Assembly: GCF_041583195.1 (NCBI RefSeq)
Contig: NZ_JBFHGL010000004.1
Span: forward strand, 1 to 64,000
DNA: 64,000 nt
Direction of reading: 5' to 3'
Source: Sulfurimonas sp.
Lineage (GTDB): Bacteria > Campylobacterota > Campylobacteria > Campylobacterales > Sulfurimonadaceae
This document shows, in pieces, positions 16,978 to 26,244 of this stretch. Made by a program: the position numbers and the translations under genes. How positions within the stretch are numbered: the first letter of the stretch is position 1; each line of letters starts with the position of its first letter. Below the pieces are notes generated by a model. That model did not search any database. It worked only from the letters and a program-made list of their open reading frames with translations, and was not told the origin of the DNA.

Positions 16978-18990
16978 ATGCATGGTGTCGGTTTTTCTAC
17001 TTTAATATTTGTAGTTTTCGCATTTTTAGTTGGCGCACTTGTAAAAACTCTTATGAGAAACTCACGTATGCCCTACACTGTGGTGTTATTACTGATCGGA
17101 CTCTTTATAGGTTTTCTTGATCACTTGAGTTTTTTTGCAAATCATTCAATGGCTTCTGAGATTGTTCATCAAGTCGGGACAATTGATCCACATCTTATTT
17201 TATTTCTTTTCCTTCCAACTTTGATTTTTGAGTCTGCTTATTCAATGGAATCACATCTGTTTTTTAGAATACTTCCGCAAATTGCACTGCTTGCCGTAGT
17301 AGGTCTTGTTATATCAATGGTGCTTAGCGCACTAGCAGTTCATTGGCTCTTGTCTTGGAGTTTTGGAGTAGCACTTCTTTTTGGAGCACTTATAAGTGCA
17401 ACTGACCCTGTTGCAGTTGTAGCACTTTTAAAAGAGAAAAGCTCACGTAAACGTTTAGAGACTTTGATTGAGGGTGAATCACTTTTGAACGACGGTACTG
17501 CGATCGTCTTTTTCTCGCTTTTTTACGGTTTTGCAATCGGTAGCAGTGTTGAGGTAAATGCTCTTAGTGTAGTTGGTGAGTTTATATGGGTTGTTTTAGC
17601 GGGACTTATAGTTGGACTTGTTGTTGCATGGAGTAGTTTATGGGTTATTGGAAAACTAGTTGACCAACCTCTTATAGAGATAACACTCTCCGTAGTTGCA
17701 GCATATATAACATTCGTTATAGCAGAATCACTTCACGTAAGTGGAGTTGTGGCATTGGTTGCGCTCGCACTTATGTACTCAACCATAGGAAGAACAAAAA
17801 TCTCTCCCGAGATATCTCACTTTCTTCATCAGTTTTGGGAGATGCTGGCTTATCTTGCAAACACACTTATCTTTCTTATTGTTGGTATAGTGATCATCTC
17901 AACTGCTAAATTTGATTCAGCAGAGTTGTGGATAACTCTTATAGTGTTGTATGTAGTGCTTGTTGTTATACGTTCTATATCTGTGATCGTACTAATGCCT
18001 GTTTTGGAGAGAATAGGTGTGGGGATTACCAGAGAGAAAGCCACTGTTTTGGTTTGGGGTGGTCTTAGAGGTGCAGTCTCACTTGCACTTGCTCTTACAA
18101 TAGTTCAAGATACCAACATTCCAGAAGCCTTACGTGAGCAGATACTCTTCTTAACTGCGGGTATAGTGTTCTTAACTATTGTAATTAACGGTTCAACTAT
18201 GGAGTATCTTCTTAAACTACTTAAGTTAGACAGGTTTCCACCCGCAAAAGAAGCTTCGATTATTAAGGCTGAAAAAAGTATAACCGCCCAGATGAAAGAG
18301 TATTTTAAAACACTTGTTCATAATCCTTTTTTTGACAAAATTAAAATGGATTCTCTGGATAATTATATAGAAGAGTTCGATACAAACCATAAAATAAAAA
18401 ATGTAGATGAAGAAGAGATTGACATAGCATTTATGAGAAGACTCTTGGAGATTGAACGCAGCGATTATTGGAGACAGTTCGAAGAGGGTCGTATAGGTCG
18501 TCATGCTACCACTATACTATCAAAGTCTGTTGAGAGTGCACTTGATAACTCACCATCAATTTATCCAAGACCTGTTTTAGAGGAATTGTTTAAAATACCT
18601 GAACCTCCAAGGTGGCTAAGTAATGTACCTCTAATGGGTGTATCTATTGATGGATGGATTTTAACCCACCTCTCATTAAGTTATGATATTGCGCGTGGAT
18701 TTGTAGAGGCGCAAGAAGAGATACGTTTACACATAAAAAAGCTTCAGCCAAGTGAAGATATAGCAAAACAGGTAGAAGATATGGTTGATAAAAATATCTC
18801 AAAAGCTTTTGCATTTGTCAGAGAATTGAATAAAATTTACCCTGAGCTTATCACAAAACTTCAATCACTCTCAGCAAGAAGGTTACTTTTAAACCATGAG
18901 CGTTATTTAATATGGAAAATGGAGCATGATGGTGTTTTAGAGTCTTCTGAAGCTGGACACCTAATTGATAAAATAGAGAAACAGATGTAA
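16978..18990 (+). CDS. CPA1-family Na+/H+ antiporter
   Basis: A 670-residue protein. The first 420 residues form about 12-13 membrane helices with CPA1 signatures: DPVAVVALLKE, the ion-site Asp in GESLLNDGTAIVFF, and the conserved VLVWGGLRGAVSLALAL. The remaining 250 residues are hydrophilic and helical, a cytoplasmic regulatory tail like that of NhaP-type exchangers. It swaps Na+ or K+ for protons to hold pH and salt balance. It is the last gene of a unit with the propeller lipoprotein and the HAD phosphatase. Confidence 0.9.
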   Translation: MHGVGFSTLIFVVFAFLVGALVKTLMRNSRMPYTVVLLLIGLFIGFLDHLSFFANHSMASEIVHQVGTIDPHLILFLFLPTLIFESAYSMESHLFFRILPQIALLAVVGLVISMVLSALAVHWLLSWSFGVALLFGALISATDPVAVVALLKEKSSRKRLETLIEGESLLNDGTAIVFFSLFYGFAIGSSVEVNALSVVGEFIWVVLAGLIVGLVVAWSSLWVIGKLVDQPLIEITLSVVAAYITFVIAESLHVSGVVALVALALMYSTIGRTKISPEISHFLHQFWEMLAYLANTLIFLIVGIVIISTAKFDSAELWITLIVLYVVLVVIRSISVIVLMPVLERIGVGITREKATVLVWGGLRGAVSLALALTIVQDTNIPEALREQILFLTAGIVFLTIVINGSTMEYLLKLLKLDRFPPAKEASIIKAEKSITAQMKEYFKTLVHNPFFDKIKMDSLDNYIEEFDTNHKIKNVDEEEIDIAFMRRLLEIERSDYWRQFEEGRIGRHATTILSKSVESALDNSPSIYPRPVLEELFKIPEPPRWLSNVPLMGVSIDGWILTHLSLSYDIARGFVEAQEEIRLHIKKLQPSEDIAKQVEDMVDKNISKAFAFVRELNKIYPELITKLQSLSARRLLLNHERYLIWKMEHDGVLESSEAGHLIDKIEKQM

Positions 18991-19184
18991 ATCGATGAAA
19001 AAAATAGTTATATGATGTTATAAAAAATTATTATAACAGAAGTCCTAGTAATATAAGTGAGTCGAAACATAAAAATAATATTGTAAAATTCCTATCCACA
19101 GAAGTAAAAAGCTTACTTTAAGAGCAACTTCCCTAAAATACATAAACTAAATTAGAGATAATTCCTAGAATTTAAGGAGAATTT
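18991..19184. other. Intergenic region before porG with weak hairpins
   Basis: This 194-base A+T-rich gap holds a 7-bp inverted repeat GTTATAA (19017-19023) / TTATAAC (19031-19037), possibly ending the antiporter transcript, and a second weak hairpin AAGTAA...TTACTT near 19102-19119. The porG ribosome site AAGGAG lies at its end. I see no small gene or RNA gene here. Confidence 0.4.
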
Positions 19185-19742
19185 ATGCTAGAAATTAGAT
19201 GGCATAGCCGTGCTGGACAGGGTGCTGTAACAGGTGCTAAGGGGTTAGCAGATGTTATTTCGACAACTGGTAAGCATGTTCAAGCATTCGCATTTTATGG
19301 GTCTGCAAAACGTGGAGCTGCTATGACAGCGTATAATCGTGTTGATGATAAAGTGATTATGAATCACGAAAAATATATGGAGCCGGATTACGTTTTCGTA
19401 ATTGACCCTGCTTTAGTATTTACATCAGACGTTACTATAAACCACAAAGATACTACAAAGTATATCATTACTACTCACTTATCAACTGAGGAATTAATTA
19501 AAGAGCAACCTAAATTAGAAGGGAAAGAAGTTTATACAGTTGACTGTATTAAAATAGCTCAGGAAACTATTGGTCGTCCTATTCCAAATACTCCAATGCT
19601 TGGAGCATTTATGAAGATTTCTGGTATGTATGATATAGAGTTTTTTAAAGATAGTATGCAAAGAATTCTTAAAAAACTACCGCAAAAAATTATCGATGCG
19701 AATATGGTTGCAATCCAACGCGCATATGATGAAGTGAAATAG
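19185..19742 (+). CDS. porG: Pyruvate:ferredoxin oxidoreductase gamma subunit
   Basis: A 185-residue gamma subunit of the four-subunit enzyme that interconverts pyruvate + CoA with acetyl-CoA + CO2 using ferredoxin or flavodoxin. Hallmarks are RWHSRAGQGAVTGAKGLADV at the N-terminus and the middle VIDPALVF strand. It is first in a gamma-delta-alpha-beta operon, the order usual in Campylobacterota. In an autotroph with the reductive TCA cycle, the reverse direction would fix CO2 onto acetyl-CoA. Confidence 0.96.
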   Translation: MLEIRWHSRAGQGAVTGAKGLADVISTTGKHVQAFAFYGSAKRGAAMTAYNRVDDKVIMNHEKYMEPDYVFVIDPALVFTSDVTINHKDTTKYIITTHLSTEELIKEQPKLEGKEVYTVDCIKIAQETIGRPIPNTPMLGAFMKISGMYDIEFFKDSMQRILKKLPQKIIDANMVAIQRAYDEVK

Positions 19743-19751
19743 GGGGCTGAG

Positions 19752-20150
19752 ATGGCAAATAAAGGATGGGATGAATTTGAAATCGGAGCTATGCTTCGCT
19801 CATTTGATGGTAAAGCGGCAGATGTAATTGCTGAAACTCACCAAGAAGATCGTAACTATTCTGCAAGTAACTCATTTACTGCGAGTGTTGCAGACTGGAG
19901 AATTTTAAAGCCTGTATTTAACAAAGACTTTTGTATAGATTGTCAATTTTGTTGGGTATATTGTCCGGATATGTCTATCATTTCTCGTGATAAGAAAATG
20001 GTTGGTGTAGATATGGATCACTGTAAAGGGTGTGGTATCTGTGTTGAGGTTTGTCCTACAAACCCTAAATCACTTTTAATGTTCGACGAGCATGTGGACG
20101 AAGAGACTGAAATAGCTCAGTGGCCTGCTAAAGATGAGGAGAAAAAATAA
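19752..20150 (+). CDS. porD: Pyruvate:ferredoxin oxidoreductase delta (ferredoxin) subunit
   Basis: A 132-residue iron-sulfur subunit with two 4Fe-4S motifs of bacterial ferredoxin type: CIDCQFCWVYCP and CKGCGICVEVCP. It carries electrons between the alpha-beta core and the external carrier. An N-terminal extension of about 55 residues precedes the clusters, as in related Campylobacterota proteins. Its stop overlaps the porA start by one base (TAATG), so translation is coupled. Confidence 0.96.
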   Translation: MANKGWDEFEIGAMLRSFDGKAADVIAETHQEDRNYSASNSFTASVADWRILKPVFNKDFCIDCQFCWVYCPDMSIISRDKKMVGVDMDHCKGCGICVEVCPTNPKSLLMFDEHVDEETEIAQWPAKDEEKK

Positions 20151-21373
20151 TGGCATTTGATAAAATGGAATTAAGAGATGTTGAAGTATGGGATGGAAAT
20201 ATGGCAGCAAGCCAGGCAATGCGCCAGGCACAGATTGATGTTGTTGCTGCATACCCAATTACTCCATCAACACCTGTAGTTGAAAACTATGCTGGTTTCT
20301 TAGCTAACAACTATGTTGAAGGTGAATTCGTAATGGTTGAGTCTGAGCATGCTGCAATGTCAGGATGTATCGGTGCTGCTGCTGCTGGTGGTCGTGTTGC
20401 TACTGCAACAAGTTCACAAGGTTTTGCTTTAATGGTAGAGACTCTTTACCAAGCATCTGGTATGCGTTTACCAATCGTACTAAACGTAGTTAACCGTGCA
20501 CTTGCTGCACCGCTTAACGTTAATGGTGATCACTCAGATATGTATCTAGGTCGTGATTCTGGTTGGATTCAGTTTGACGCTTATTGTCCTCAAGATGTAT
20601 ATGACTTAAATCTTATTGCATTTAAAGTTTCTGAAGATCATGATGTAAGATTACCTGCTATGGTTCACCAAGACGGTTTCATGACTTCACACACTGCACA
20701 AGGTGTTTCAACTTTAGATGATGATACTGCTTACGGGTTCGTTGGTGAATATAAGCCGATGAATGATATGCTCGATTTTGATCACCCTGTAACTCACGGT
20801 GTACAAACTGAAGAAGATTGGCACTTTGAGCATAAAGCTCGTCAACACAACGATCTTATGACTAAAGTTTTCCCAAAAATTCAATCTGCATTTGATGAAT
20901 TTGAGAAATTAACTGGTCGTAAATACAATATGGTTGAGTCTTACGATATGGATGATGCTGATGTAGCTGTTGTTTGTATGGGTACATCTGTTGAGACTGC
21001 TCGTGAAGTAGCAACTGAGATGAGATCTAAAGGTGTTAAAGCTGGTGTTGTAGGTTTACGTGTAGTTAGACCATTCCCGTTTATGGAAGTAGCTGAAGCT
21101 CTTAAAGGTGCAAAAGCTATAGCAGCACTAGACAGATCAAGTCCTAATGGTGCTCCAGGTATGTTATTTAACGAATTAGCTGGTGCTATGTATAACTTAG
21201 AGACTCGTCCAATGATTTCTGGTTATGTATATGGTCTAGGTGGACGTGACTTAACTAAAGTTCATTTAACTGATCTTTACAATGAGCTTCAAGCAAATGT
21301 AGATGCAGGTAAAATTTTAACTCCTCTACAACAGTTTATCGGTGTTCGTGGACCGAAACTATCATTTTTATAA
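20150..21373 (+). CDS. porA: Pyruvate:ferredoxin oxidoreductase alpha subunit
   Basis: A 407-residue alpha subunit containing the pyrimidine-binding half of the thiamine diphosphate site. The motifs VVAAYPITPSTPVVE near the N-terminus and VESEHAAMSGCIGAAAAGGR mark the family. The C-terminal domain with VGLRVVRPFPF and IAALDRSSPNGAPG is the transketolase C-terminal-like part. It sits between porD (1-base overlap) and porB (10-base gap). Confidence 0.97.
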   Translation: MAFDKMELRDVEVWDGNMAASQAMRQAQIDVVAAYPITPSTPVVENYAGFLANNYVEGEFVMVESEHAAMSGCIGAAAAGGRVATATSSQGFALMVETLYQASGMRLPIVLNVVNRALAAPLNVNGDHSDMYLGRDSGWIQFDAYCPQDVYDLNLIAFKVSEDHDVRLPAMVHQDGFMTSHTAQGVSTLDDDTAYGFVGEYKPMNDMLDFDHPVTHGVQTEEDWHFEHKARQHNDLMTKVFPKIQSAFDEFEKLTGRKYNMVESYDMDDADVAVVCMGTSVETAREVATEMRSKGVKAGVVGLRVVRPFPFMEVAEALKGAKAIAALDRSSPNGAPGMLFNELAGAMYNLETRPMISGYVYGLGGRDLTKVHLTDLYNELQANVDAGKILTPLQQFIGVRGPKLSFL

Positions 21374-21383
21374 GAGGTGACTT

Positions 21384-22340
21384 ATGAGCGAAATGAAAAA
21401 AATTAAAAACTTAAAAGAGTTCTCAACTTCTGCAGACAGATTTGAAGGTGCTAACCTTCTTTGTCCTGGTTGTGCTCACTCAATTATTGTTCGTGAAGTA
21501 TTAAATGCTACAAACGACGACTTAGTACTTTCAGCTTCGACTGGATGTCTAGAAGTTTGTACGGCAGTTTATCCATATACTTCATGGGATGCATCTTGGA
21601 TTCACATCGGATTTGAGAATGGTTCAACTGCAGTAGCAGGTGCAGAAGCAATGCATAAAGCTTTAGCTAAAAAAGGTCGCCTAAAGCAACCTGATCGTAA
21701 TCCTAAGTTTGTATCTTTTGCAGGTGATGGTGCTTCATACGATATCGGTTTCCAATGGATATCTGGTTGTATGGAACGTGGTCATAACATCATGCACGTT
21801 GTACTTGACAACGAAGTATATGCAAATACTGGTGGTCAGCGTTCATCTGCAACACCTATCGGTGCTAGTGCTACAACTTCTCAGGCTGGTTCACACTCAT
21901 ATGGTGAGAAGAAGAACAAAAAAGATATGGTATCTATCATGGCAAGTCATGGTATTCCATATTCTGCACAAGTATCTCCAAACAAATGGAAAGATATGGT
22001 TAAGAAGATCCAGCACGGTTTTTCAGTTGATGGTCCGGTGTTTATTAATGCTGCATCACAATGTACAACTGAGTGGAAATTCGATCCTAAAGATACTATG
22101 CATATAGCTGATCTTTCAACTGATTCACTTGTATGGCCTCTTTATGAGATCATCGACGGTCATGAGTTAAACATTACTTACCGTCCTAAAAACGTAATTC
22201 CTGTTGAAGAGTACTTAGCTGCCCAAGGACGTTTCAAGCACTTATTTAAAGATGAGTATAAGTACTTAATTAAAGAGTGGCAAGACAGAGTAGATGCTAA
22301 CTGGGCATATCTACAACGTCGCGAAGAAGCAAGAGTATAA
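21384..22340 (+). CDS. porB: Pyruvate:ferredoxin oxidoreductase beta subunit
   Basis: A 318-residue beta subunit holding the diphosphate-binding half of the thiamine diphosphate site, GDGASYDIGFQWISGC, with the following ...LDNEVYANTGGQRSS. Cluster-type cysteines are present in LLCPGCAHS near the N-terminus, in STGCLEVC and near AASQCTTEW. It completes the porGDAB operon. A structured hairpin in the region after its stop probably marks the transcript end. Confidence 0.97.
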   Translation: MSEMKKIKNLKEFSTSADRFEGANLLCPGCAHSIIVREVLNATNDDLVLSASTGCLEVCTAVYPYTSWDASWIHIGFENGSTAVAGAEAMHKALAKKGRLKQPDRNPKFVSFAGDGASYDIGFQWISGCMERGHNIMHVVLDNEVYANTGGQRSSATPIGASATTSQAGSHSYGEKKNKKDMVSIMASHGIPYSAQVSPNKWKDMVKKIQHGFSVDGPVFINAASQCTTEWKFDPKDTMHIADLSTDSLVWPLYEIIDGHELNITYRPKNVIPVEEYLAAQGRFKHLFKDEYKYLIKEWQDRVDANWAYLQRREEARV

Positions 22341-22368
22341 TATTAGAAGCTTTTAGCTTCACGCAATC

Positions 22369-22428
22369 TTGCACAAAAATCTGGAAATGGCAGACTTTAA
22401 GTCTAGCCTTGTTCCAGCTTTTGCACAA
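22369..22428 (+). terminator. Long imperfect hairpin flanked by 8-bp direct repeats, after porB
   Basis: At 22381-22417 the arms CTGGAA, GGC and AGACTT pair with AAGTCT, GCC and TTCCAG around a single-base centre, with small internal bulges, giving about 15 pairs; opening the centre leaves a normal loop. CTTTTG follows. The hairpin is bracketed by TTGCACAA at 22369-22376 and 22421-22428. A shorter hairpin GAAGC/GCTTC lies at 22346-22360. It may be the por terminator, a mobile REP-like palindrome or a structured RNA. The rest of the 223-base gap shows nothing else but A+T-rich sequence before luxS. Confidence 0.45.
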
Positions 22429-22563
22429 CCTCACATAAATCTAAACCCTTTTTACTCTAGAAGAACATTTTCAAATTAAAAATTAAACTTTCAATTTCAA
22501 CAAACCTAAATTTTTTAACGATAAAATATCCATAATAATTAGAAATAAAATTAAGGATATTGC

Positions 22564-23067
22564 ATGCCATTATTAGATTCGTTTACAGTAGACCATACAA
22601 TCATGCCTGCACCAGCAGTTCGTAAAGCAAAGGGGATGAAAAGTCCAAGTGGAGATGCTATTACAGTTTTTGATTTACGTTTTGTAAGACCAAATAAAGA
22701 TACTTTGTCTAGTGAAGGTATTCATACATTAGAACACCTTTTTGCAGGTTTTATGCGTGACCATTTAAACTCTAAAAAAGTTGAGATAATTGATGTATCG
22801 CCTATGGGTTGTCGCACAGGTTTCTATATGTCGGTACTTGGTAAGCCTAAAGAGAAAGAAGTAGCAGAATCTTGGGAAAAATCTATGAAAGATATTTTAA
22901 AAGTTAAACGTAAAAAAGATATTCCAGAGCTTAATAAATATCAGTGTGGTACATATAAAATGCACTCATTAAAAGATGCTAAAAAAATCGCTCAAAATGT
23001 TTTAGACTCAGGTATCGGGATAATGAATAACAAAAAGCTAAAGCTAGATATGAAAAAGGTTAAGTAG
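22564..23067 (+). CDS. luxS: S-ribosylhomocysteine lyase
   Basis: A 167-residue metalloenzyme that splits S-ribosylhomocysteine into homocysteine and the autoinducer-2 precursor DPD, recycling methyl-cycle waste. The metal-binding HTLEH motif is at residues 58-62, and the downstream catalytic and metal Cys segments [13 protein letters not shown] and [11 protein letters not shown] are present. The start [11 protein letters not shown] is typical. It heads a three-gene unit with two small genes of unknown function. Confidence 0.98.
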   Translation: MPLLDSFTVDHTIMPAPAVRKAKGMKSPSGDAITVFDLRFVRPNKDTLSSEGIHTLEHLFAGFMRDHLNSKKVEIIDVSPMGCRTGFYMSVLGKPKEKEVAESWEKSMKDILKVKRKKDIPELNKYQCGTYKMHSLKDAKKIAQNVLDSGIGIMNNKKLKLDMKKVK

Positions 23068-23370
23068 ATGTTACTTCTTCTTCCTGTAGACTCTACAAAC
23101 CAAGAAGAAGCAAAGCTTACAAAGGTTTTTGAAGCTAAATCTTGGGCGCAGATAGATGTAGAAGACGGAATGATCAGAAGTGTTAAGTTTAATGATGCAT
23201 ATGACGGTTTTGATGATATCAGCGAGGCAGTTATATTAGAAAATGACGGTGAAAATCCTATGATGTTTATGGACTATAATATGATGCCGCTTGTTGCTCA
23301 TACTCAAAGATCAATTGATGATATTGTAGAAGCATACCTATTTAGAGAACTTCACGATTTGGCTTACTAG
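23068..23370 (+). CDS. Small NifX/NifB-like-fold protein, unknown
   Basis: A 100-residue soluble acidic protein beginning LLLLPVDSTNQEEAKLTKVF and continuing with alternating strands and helices. The opening and layout recall dinitrogenase iron-molybdenum cofactor-binding (NifX/NifB C-terminal) domains, but it lacks enough landmarks for a firm call. Its ATG follows the luxS stop directly (TAGATG), so the two are translationally coupled. No nif genes are in the window. Confidence 0.55.
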   Translation: MLLLLPVDSTNQEEAKLTKVFEAKSWAQIDVEDGMIRSVKFNDAYDGFDDISEAVILENDGENPMMFMDYNMMPLVAHTQRSIDDIVEAYLFRELHDLAY

Positions 23371-23378
23371 GATATATT

Positions 23379-23876
23379 TTGGCAGAACTATCTCAGTTTT
23401 TAGAGCTATTTAAAGTTCAGCCTGGATACAAATATATTCAGGTTACAACTGAAGTAGATGAAACCACTACTGCTTTGTACGAACTATTAACAAACAACAA
23501 AGCAGAGATGCGTATAGCGTATTATACTGAAGAAGAAATGCCAAATTTAAGTGAAGACTATCCTCTTGCTACTATTCAGCATATAAAAAACTTCAATCTT
23601 CCATACAGAGCTTTGCCACGGGACAACGATATCGTGATATATAAAGATATATTCTCTAAACACAATAAGCAAAGTTTACTTTTAAAAACAGCATACAAAA
23701 CACTTGCAAATACAGCTGATATAATAATTATGGAGAAAAAAGGTGTACTAGACATTCAAGAGATGATAGAACTTTTTGAAAAGTTCGAATATCGTGCACC
23801 CAACTATATAGATATACTGGATGGTTATGATATTTTTATGGCAAAGAAACTTCATATGTGGGGTAATGGGCTGTAG
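23379..23876 (+). CDS. Conserved-looking protein of unknown function
   Basis: This 165-residue soluble protein starts at TTG 23379, eight bases after the previous stop. It contains a repeated strand-helix pattern with LPYRALPRDNDIVIYKDIFSK and a helical stretch KTAYKTLANTADIIIMEKKG, which might form a small Rossmann-like fold (a methyltransferase-domain remnant is one possibility). I cannot name it. It ends the luxS unit at a convergent terminator. Confidence 0.5.
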   Translation: MAELSQFLELFKVQPGYKYIQVTTEVDETTTALYELLTNNKAEMRIAYYTEEEMPNLSEDYPLATIQHIKNFNLPYRALPRDNDIVIYKDIFSKHNKQSLLLKTAYKTLANTADIIIMEKKGVLDIQEMIELFEKFEYRAPNYIDILDGYDIFMAKKLHMWGNGL

Positions 23877-23881
23877 TAATA

Positions 23882-23902
23882 AAAGCTATATAGCTATTTT
23901 TT
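23882..23902. terminator. Convergent terminator between luxS unit and cytochrome gene
   Basis: AAAGCT...AGCTATTTTTT forms a short stem with a bulged A and a run of six T, 6 bases after the plus-strand stop. It overlaps the last codons of the convergent minus-strand cytochrome gene (stop at 23894-23896). Confidence 0.4.
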
Positions 23903-24181
23903 GATATCAAATTTATAGTATTCATAATTTAGGTAGTGTACGACGTCGTCTCTGTCTTCATCAAACCATTCTGCATTAGTTTTGTATCTACAATCTTCTA
24001 CTCTATTATGAAGTTGCTGAAAGTTTTTGGCCTTTCTGTCTTCATGTGTAAAGTGACTTGATTCATGGCATTCATAGCATTTAGAATAATTATACATATC
24101 GTTTCCGTTTTGTAGATCATAAGCAAAAGTACACTCAAAAGAGATAGGTAAGAGAAAAAATAGTTTGTTTATACTTTTCAT
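23894..24181 (-). CDS. Small monoheme cytochrome c
   Basis: A 95-residue secreted protein with a signal peptide (about residues 1-18, ending before YDLQNG) and one heme motif CYECH near residues 33-37, preceded by YNYSK. A perfect ribosome site AAGGAGG places the start at ATG 24181; an upstream frame extension has no such support. The mature part is short and charged (about 76 residues), too small for a full class I cytochrome c with a clear Met ligand, so it may be a specialised electron carrier. The ribosome site could pair with an upstream CCTC. Confidence 0.7.
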   Translation of the reverse strand: MKSINKLFFLLPISFECTFAYDLQNGNDMYNYSKCYECHESSHFTHEDRKAKNFQQLHNRVEDCRYKTNAEWFDEDRDDVVHYLNYEYYKFDIKK

Positions 24182-24293
24182 TTTTTTCCTCCTTATGAGG
24201 TATAATTTCATAAATAAATTCAATAATATATAATAAATACTTATAGTAATATTATTTATAAATGTTAAAAATTGATTTAATAAAGGAACTACT

Positions 24294-25055
24294 ATAGAGT
24301 TTAATAGTGATGCACATAAAATAGTTAAAAGCGAAGACGGAACTTTCACGGCTTATTCAAAAGAGTATGATGAACATTACCACTCTACAAAAGACGGAGC
24401 TTTAAAAGAATCTCTCTTAAAGCATGTTATCCCTGCTTATGAATTAACTAAAGGTCTGCAAGCAGTTAATATCTTAGATATCTGTTTTGGTCTTGGTTTT
24501 AATACACTTTCAACAATTTATTTTTATAAAAAAAACAATATTAATAAAAAGATAAATATTTATTCTCCAGAACTCGATGCAAAACTTATAGAATCACTTA
24601 AAAACTTCACATATCCAGATGAGTTTAGTGGATTAAAAAATATAGTAGATACTCTAAGTAAAGATGGAGTTTATAAAGATGAGGATCTTTATATAGAACT
24701 TTTTATAGGTGATGCCAGAGAATATGTTAAAAACTTGGATGTTAAGTTTGATATAGTTTATCAGGATGCATTTAGTCCAAGTGCAAATCCTATTCTTTGG
24801 ACTAAAGAGTATTTTGAAGATATAAAAGAGCTTATGTCTGAAGATGGGATCTTAACTACTTATTCAACAGCATTAAAAACACGTTTAGCACTATTTGAAA
24901 ACGGTTTTAAAGTATATATAAACAAAGGTGAAAAGTTTAGAAATGCAACTTTGGCATCATTTAAAGAGTTAGACGGTTATGAAAAGGTTGATATGGAGCA
25001 TAAAATAAAGTGTAATCCAGATGTAAAAGCACTAACTGATAAAGAGATTTTGTAA
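24294..25055 (+). CDS. MnmC/MnmD-type tRNA methyltransferase with an apparent ATA start
   Basis: The 253-residue frame from 24294 carries the SAM-binding motif LDICFGLGFNTL, a DGAL.ESLLKH segment and YQDAFSPSANPILWTKEYF. These match the MnmD domain, which methylates the wobble uridine side chain of certain tRNAs after MnmEG action (mnmG lies nearby). No ATG, GTG or TTG occurs in frame between the stop at 24273 and TTG 24735, and that late start would delete the SAM motif. An AAAGGA site sits six bases before ATA 24294, making ATA the best start candidate. A mutated start codon is the alternative. No FAD-domain (MnmC1) half is present. Confidence 0.75.
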   Translation: MEFNSDAHKIVKSEDGTFTAYSKEYDEHYHSTKDGALKESLLKHVIPAYELTKGLQAVNILDICFGLGFNTLSTIYFYKKNNINKKINIYSPELDAKLIESLKNFTYPDEFSGLKNIVDTLSKDGVYKDEDLYIELFIGDAREYVKNLDVKFDIVYQDAFSPSANPILWTKEYFEDIKELMSEDGILTTYSTALKTRLALFENGFKVYINKGEKFRNATLASFKELDGYEKVDMEHKIKCNPDVKALTDKEIL

Positions 25056-25119
25056 GTTAGTTTAAGAAGATATATTATAAAATATTATTAAGTTTAAATC
25101 AGTAGTTTAAGGTACAACT

Positions 25120-26244
25120 TTGTATAAGATATTAGTCATTGATGATGTAGAATTGAATTTAATGTTGATGAGAGAGATACTCACACCTGATTATGAGGTA
25201 ATAACTGCATCTAGTGCAAAAGAGGGTTTAGCTATGTTGCAGGCATTCAATATTGATTTAATCCTTTTGGATATATCGATGCCTGATATGGATGGCTACG
25301 AGCTTATTAAAATTTTAAAAGCAAATGAAAGTACGAAAAATATACCTGTAATATTTGTTTCCGCTCTTAGAACTGATGAGCATGAAGTTCTGGGGCTTGA
25401 GTTGGGTGCTGTTGATTATATTCTAAAACCAATAGTAGAGCCACTTGTAAAAGCCCGTGTAGCAACTCATATACAACTAAACGAATATAAAAATATGCTT
25501 GAGAAGAAGGTAGAAGAAGAGATACAAAAAAGGGAAGATCAAGAGAAGTTAATGATACAGCAGTCAAAGCTTGCAGCAATGGGTGAGATGATGGATGCTG
25601 TAGCTCATCAGTGGTCTCAACCCTTGACGATAATAGGTCTAAAAACAAAGATGCTGCCATCTGATTATGAGCATAATGAAGTTGATTTAGAATACTTAAA
25701 AGAGTACGAAAAAGAGGTCTCTGGACAGATCACACACCTTACAGATACATTAAAAGACTTCAGAAACTTTTTTAGACCAAACAAAACATCTGAAGTATTT
25801 GATATGAAAAAAATGGTTGAATCCTCATTGAACCTTATGAAAGATGAAATAGTCTCAAACGTTATAAAAATCAGTGTAAACGATGTAGATAATTTTAAAA
25901 TAAATGCTATTGAAAATGAGATGAAACATCTTGTCTTAAACTTAGTGAATAATGCAAAAGATGCATTTAATGAAAACAGTATTAAAGATAGAAAAATCGA
26001 TATAAATATATATAAAGACGAGCATTACAACTATCTTGAAGTGATCGATAATGCCGGAGGGATACCTAAGAATATTATCAATGAAATATTTAAAGCTCAT
26101 GTTACAACAAAAGAAGATGGCAAGGGAACAGGAATAGGTCTATATATGAGTGGGCAGATCGCTCAAAAATATGGAGCGATTTTAGATGTAAAGAATGTAG
26201 ATAGCGGTGCTAAATTTATTGTAAAGTTTCCTATAAAACTTTAG
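25120..26244 (+). CDS. Response-regulator/histidine kinase hybrid
   Basis: A 374-residue cytoplasmic signalling protein. Residues 1-118 are a receiver domain with acceptor Asp51 (LILLDISMPDMDGYE) and Lys103 in LKP. A coiled coil (about 121-148) leads to the kinase core with His163 in VAHQWSQPLT, N-box LVNNAKDAF, G1 DNAGGIP and G2 GTGIGLYM. The receiver-first order means the kinase is controlled by another kinase rather than by its own sensor. The start is TTG 25120. It overlaps convergent ribE by 4 bases. No partner regulator lies next to it. Confidence 0.92.
   Translation: MYKILVIDDVELNLMLMREILTPDYEVITASSAKEGLAMLQAFNIDLILLDISMPDMDGYELIKILKANESTKNIPVIFVSALRTDEHEVLGLELGAVDYILKPIVEPLVKARVATHIQLNEYKNMLEKKVEEEIQKREDQEKLMIQQSKLAAMGEMMDAVAHQWSQPLTIIGLKTKMLPSDYEHNEVDLEYLKEYEKEVSGQITHLTDTLKDFRNFFRPNKTSEVFDMKKMVESSLNLMKDEIVSNVIKISVNDVDNFKINAIENEMKHLVLNLVNNAKDAFNENSIKDRKIDINIYKDEHYNYLEVIDNAGGIPKNIINEIFKAHVTTKEDGKGTGIGLYMSGQIAQKYGAILDVKNVDSGAKFIVKFPIKL

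Noticed and set aside
21709-22107. 132-residue reading frame inside porB
   Set aside because: It is a shadow frame of a strongly conserved gene, with no ribosome site and an implausible composition.
24735-25055. TTG 24735 as the true start of a 106-residue protein
   Set aside because: The upstream frame is uninterrupted and encodes the SAM-binding half of the MnmD domain.
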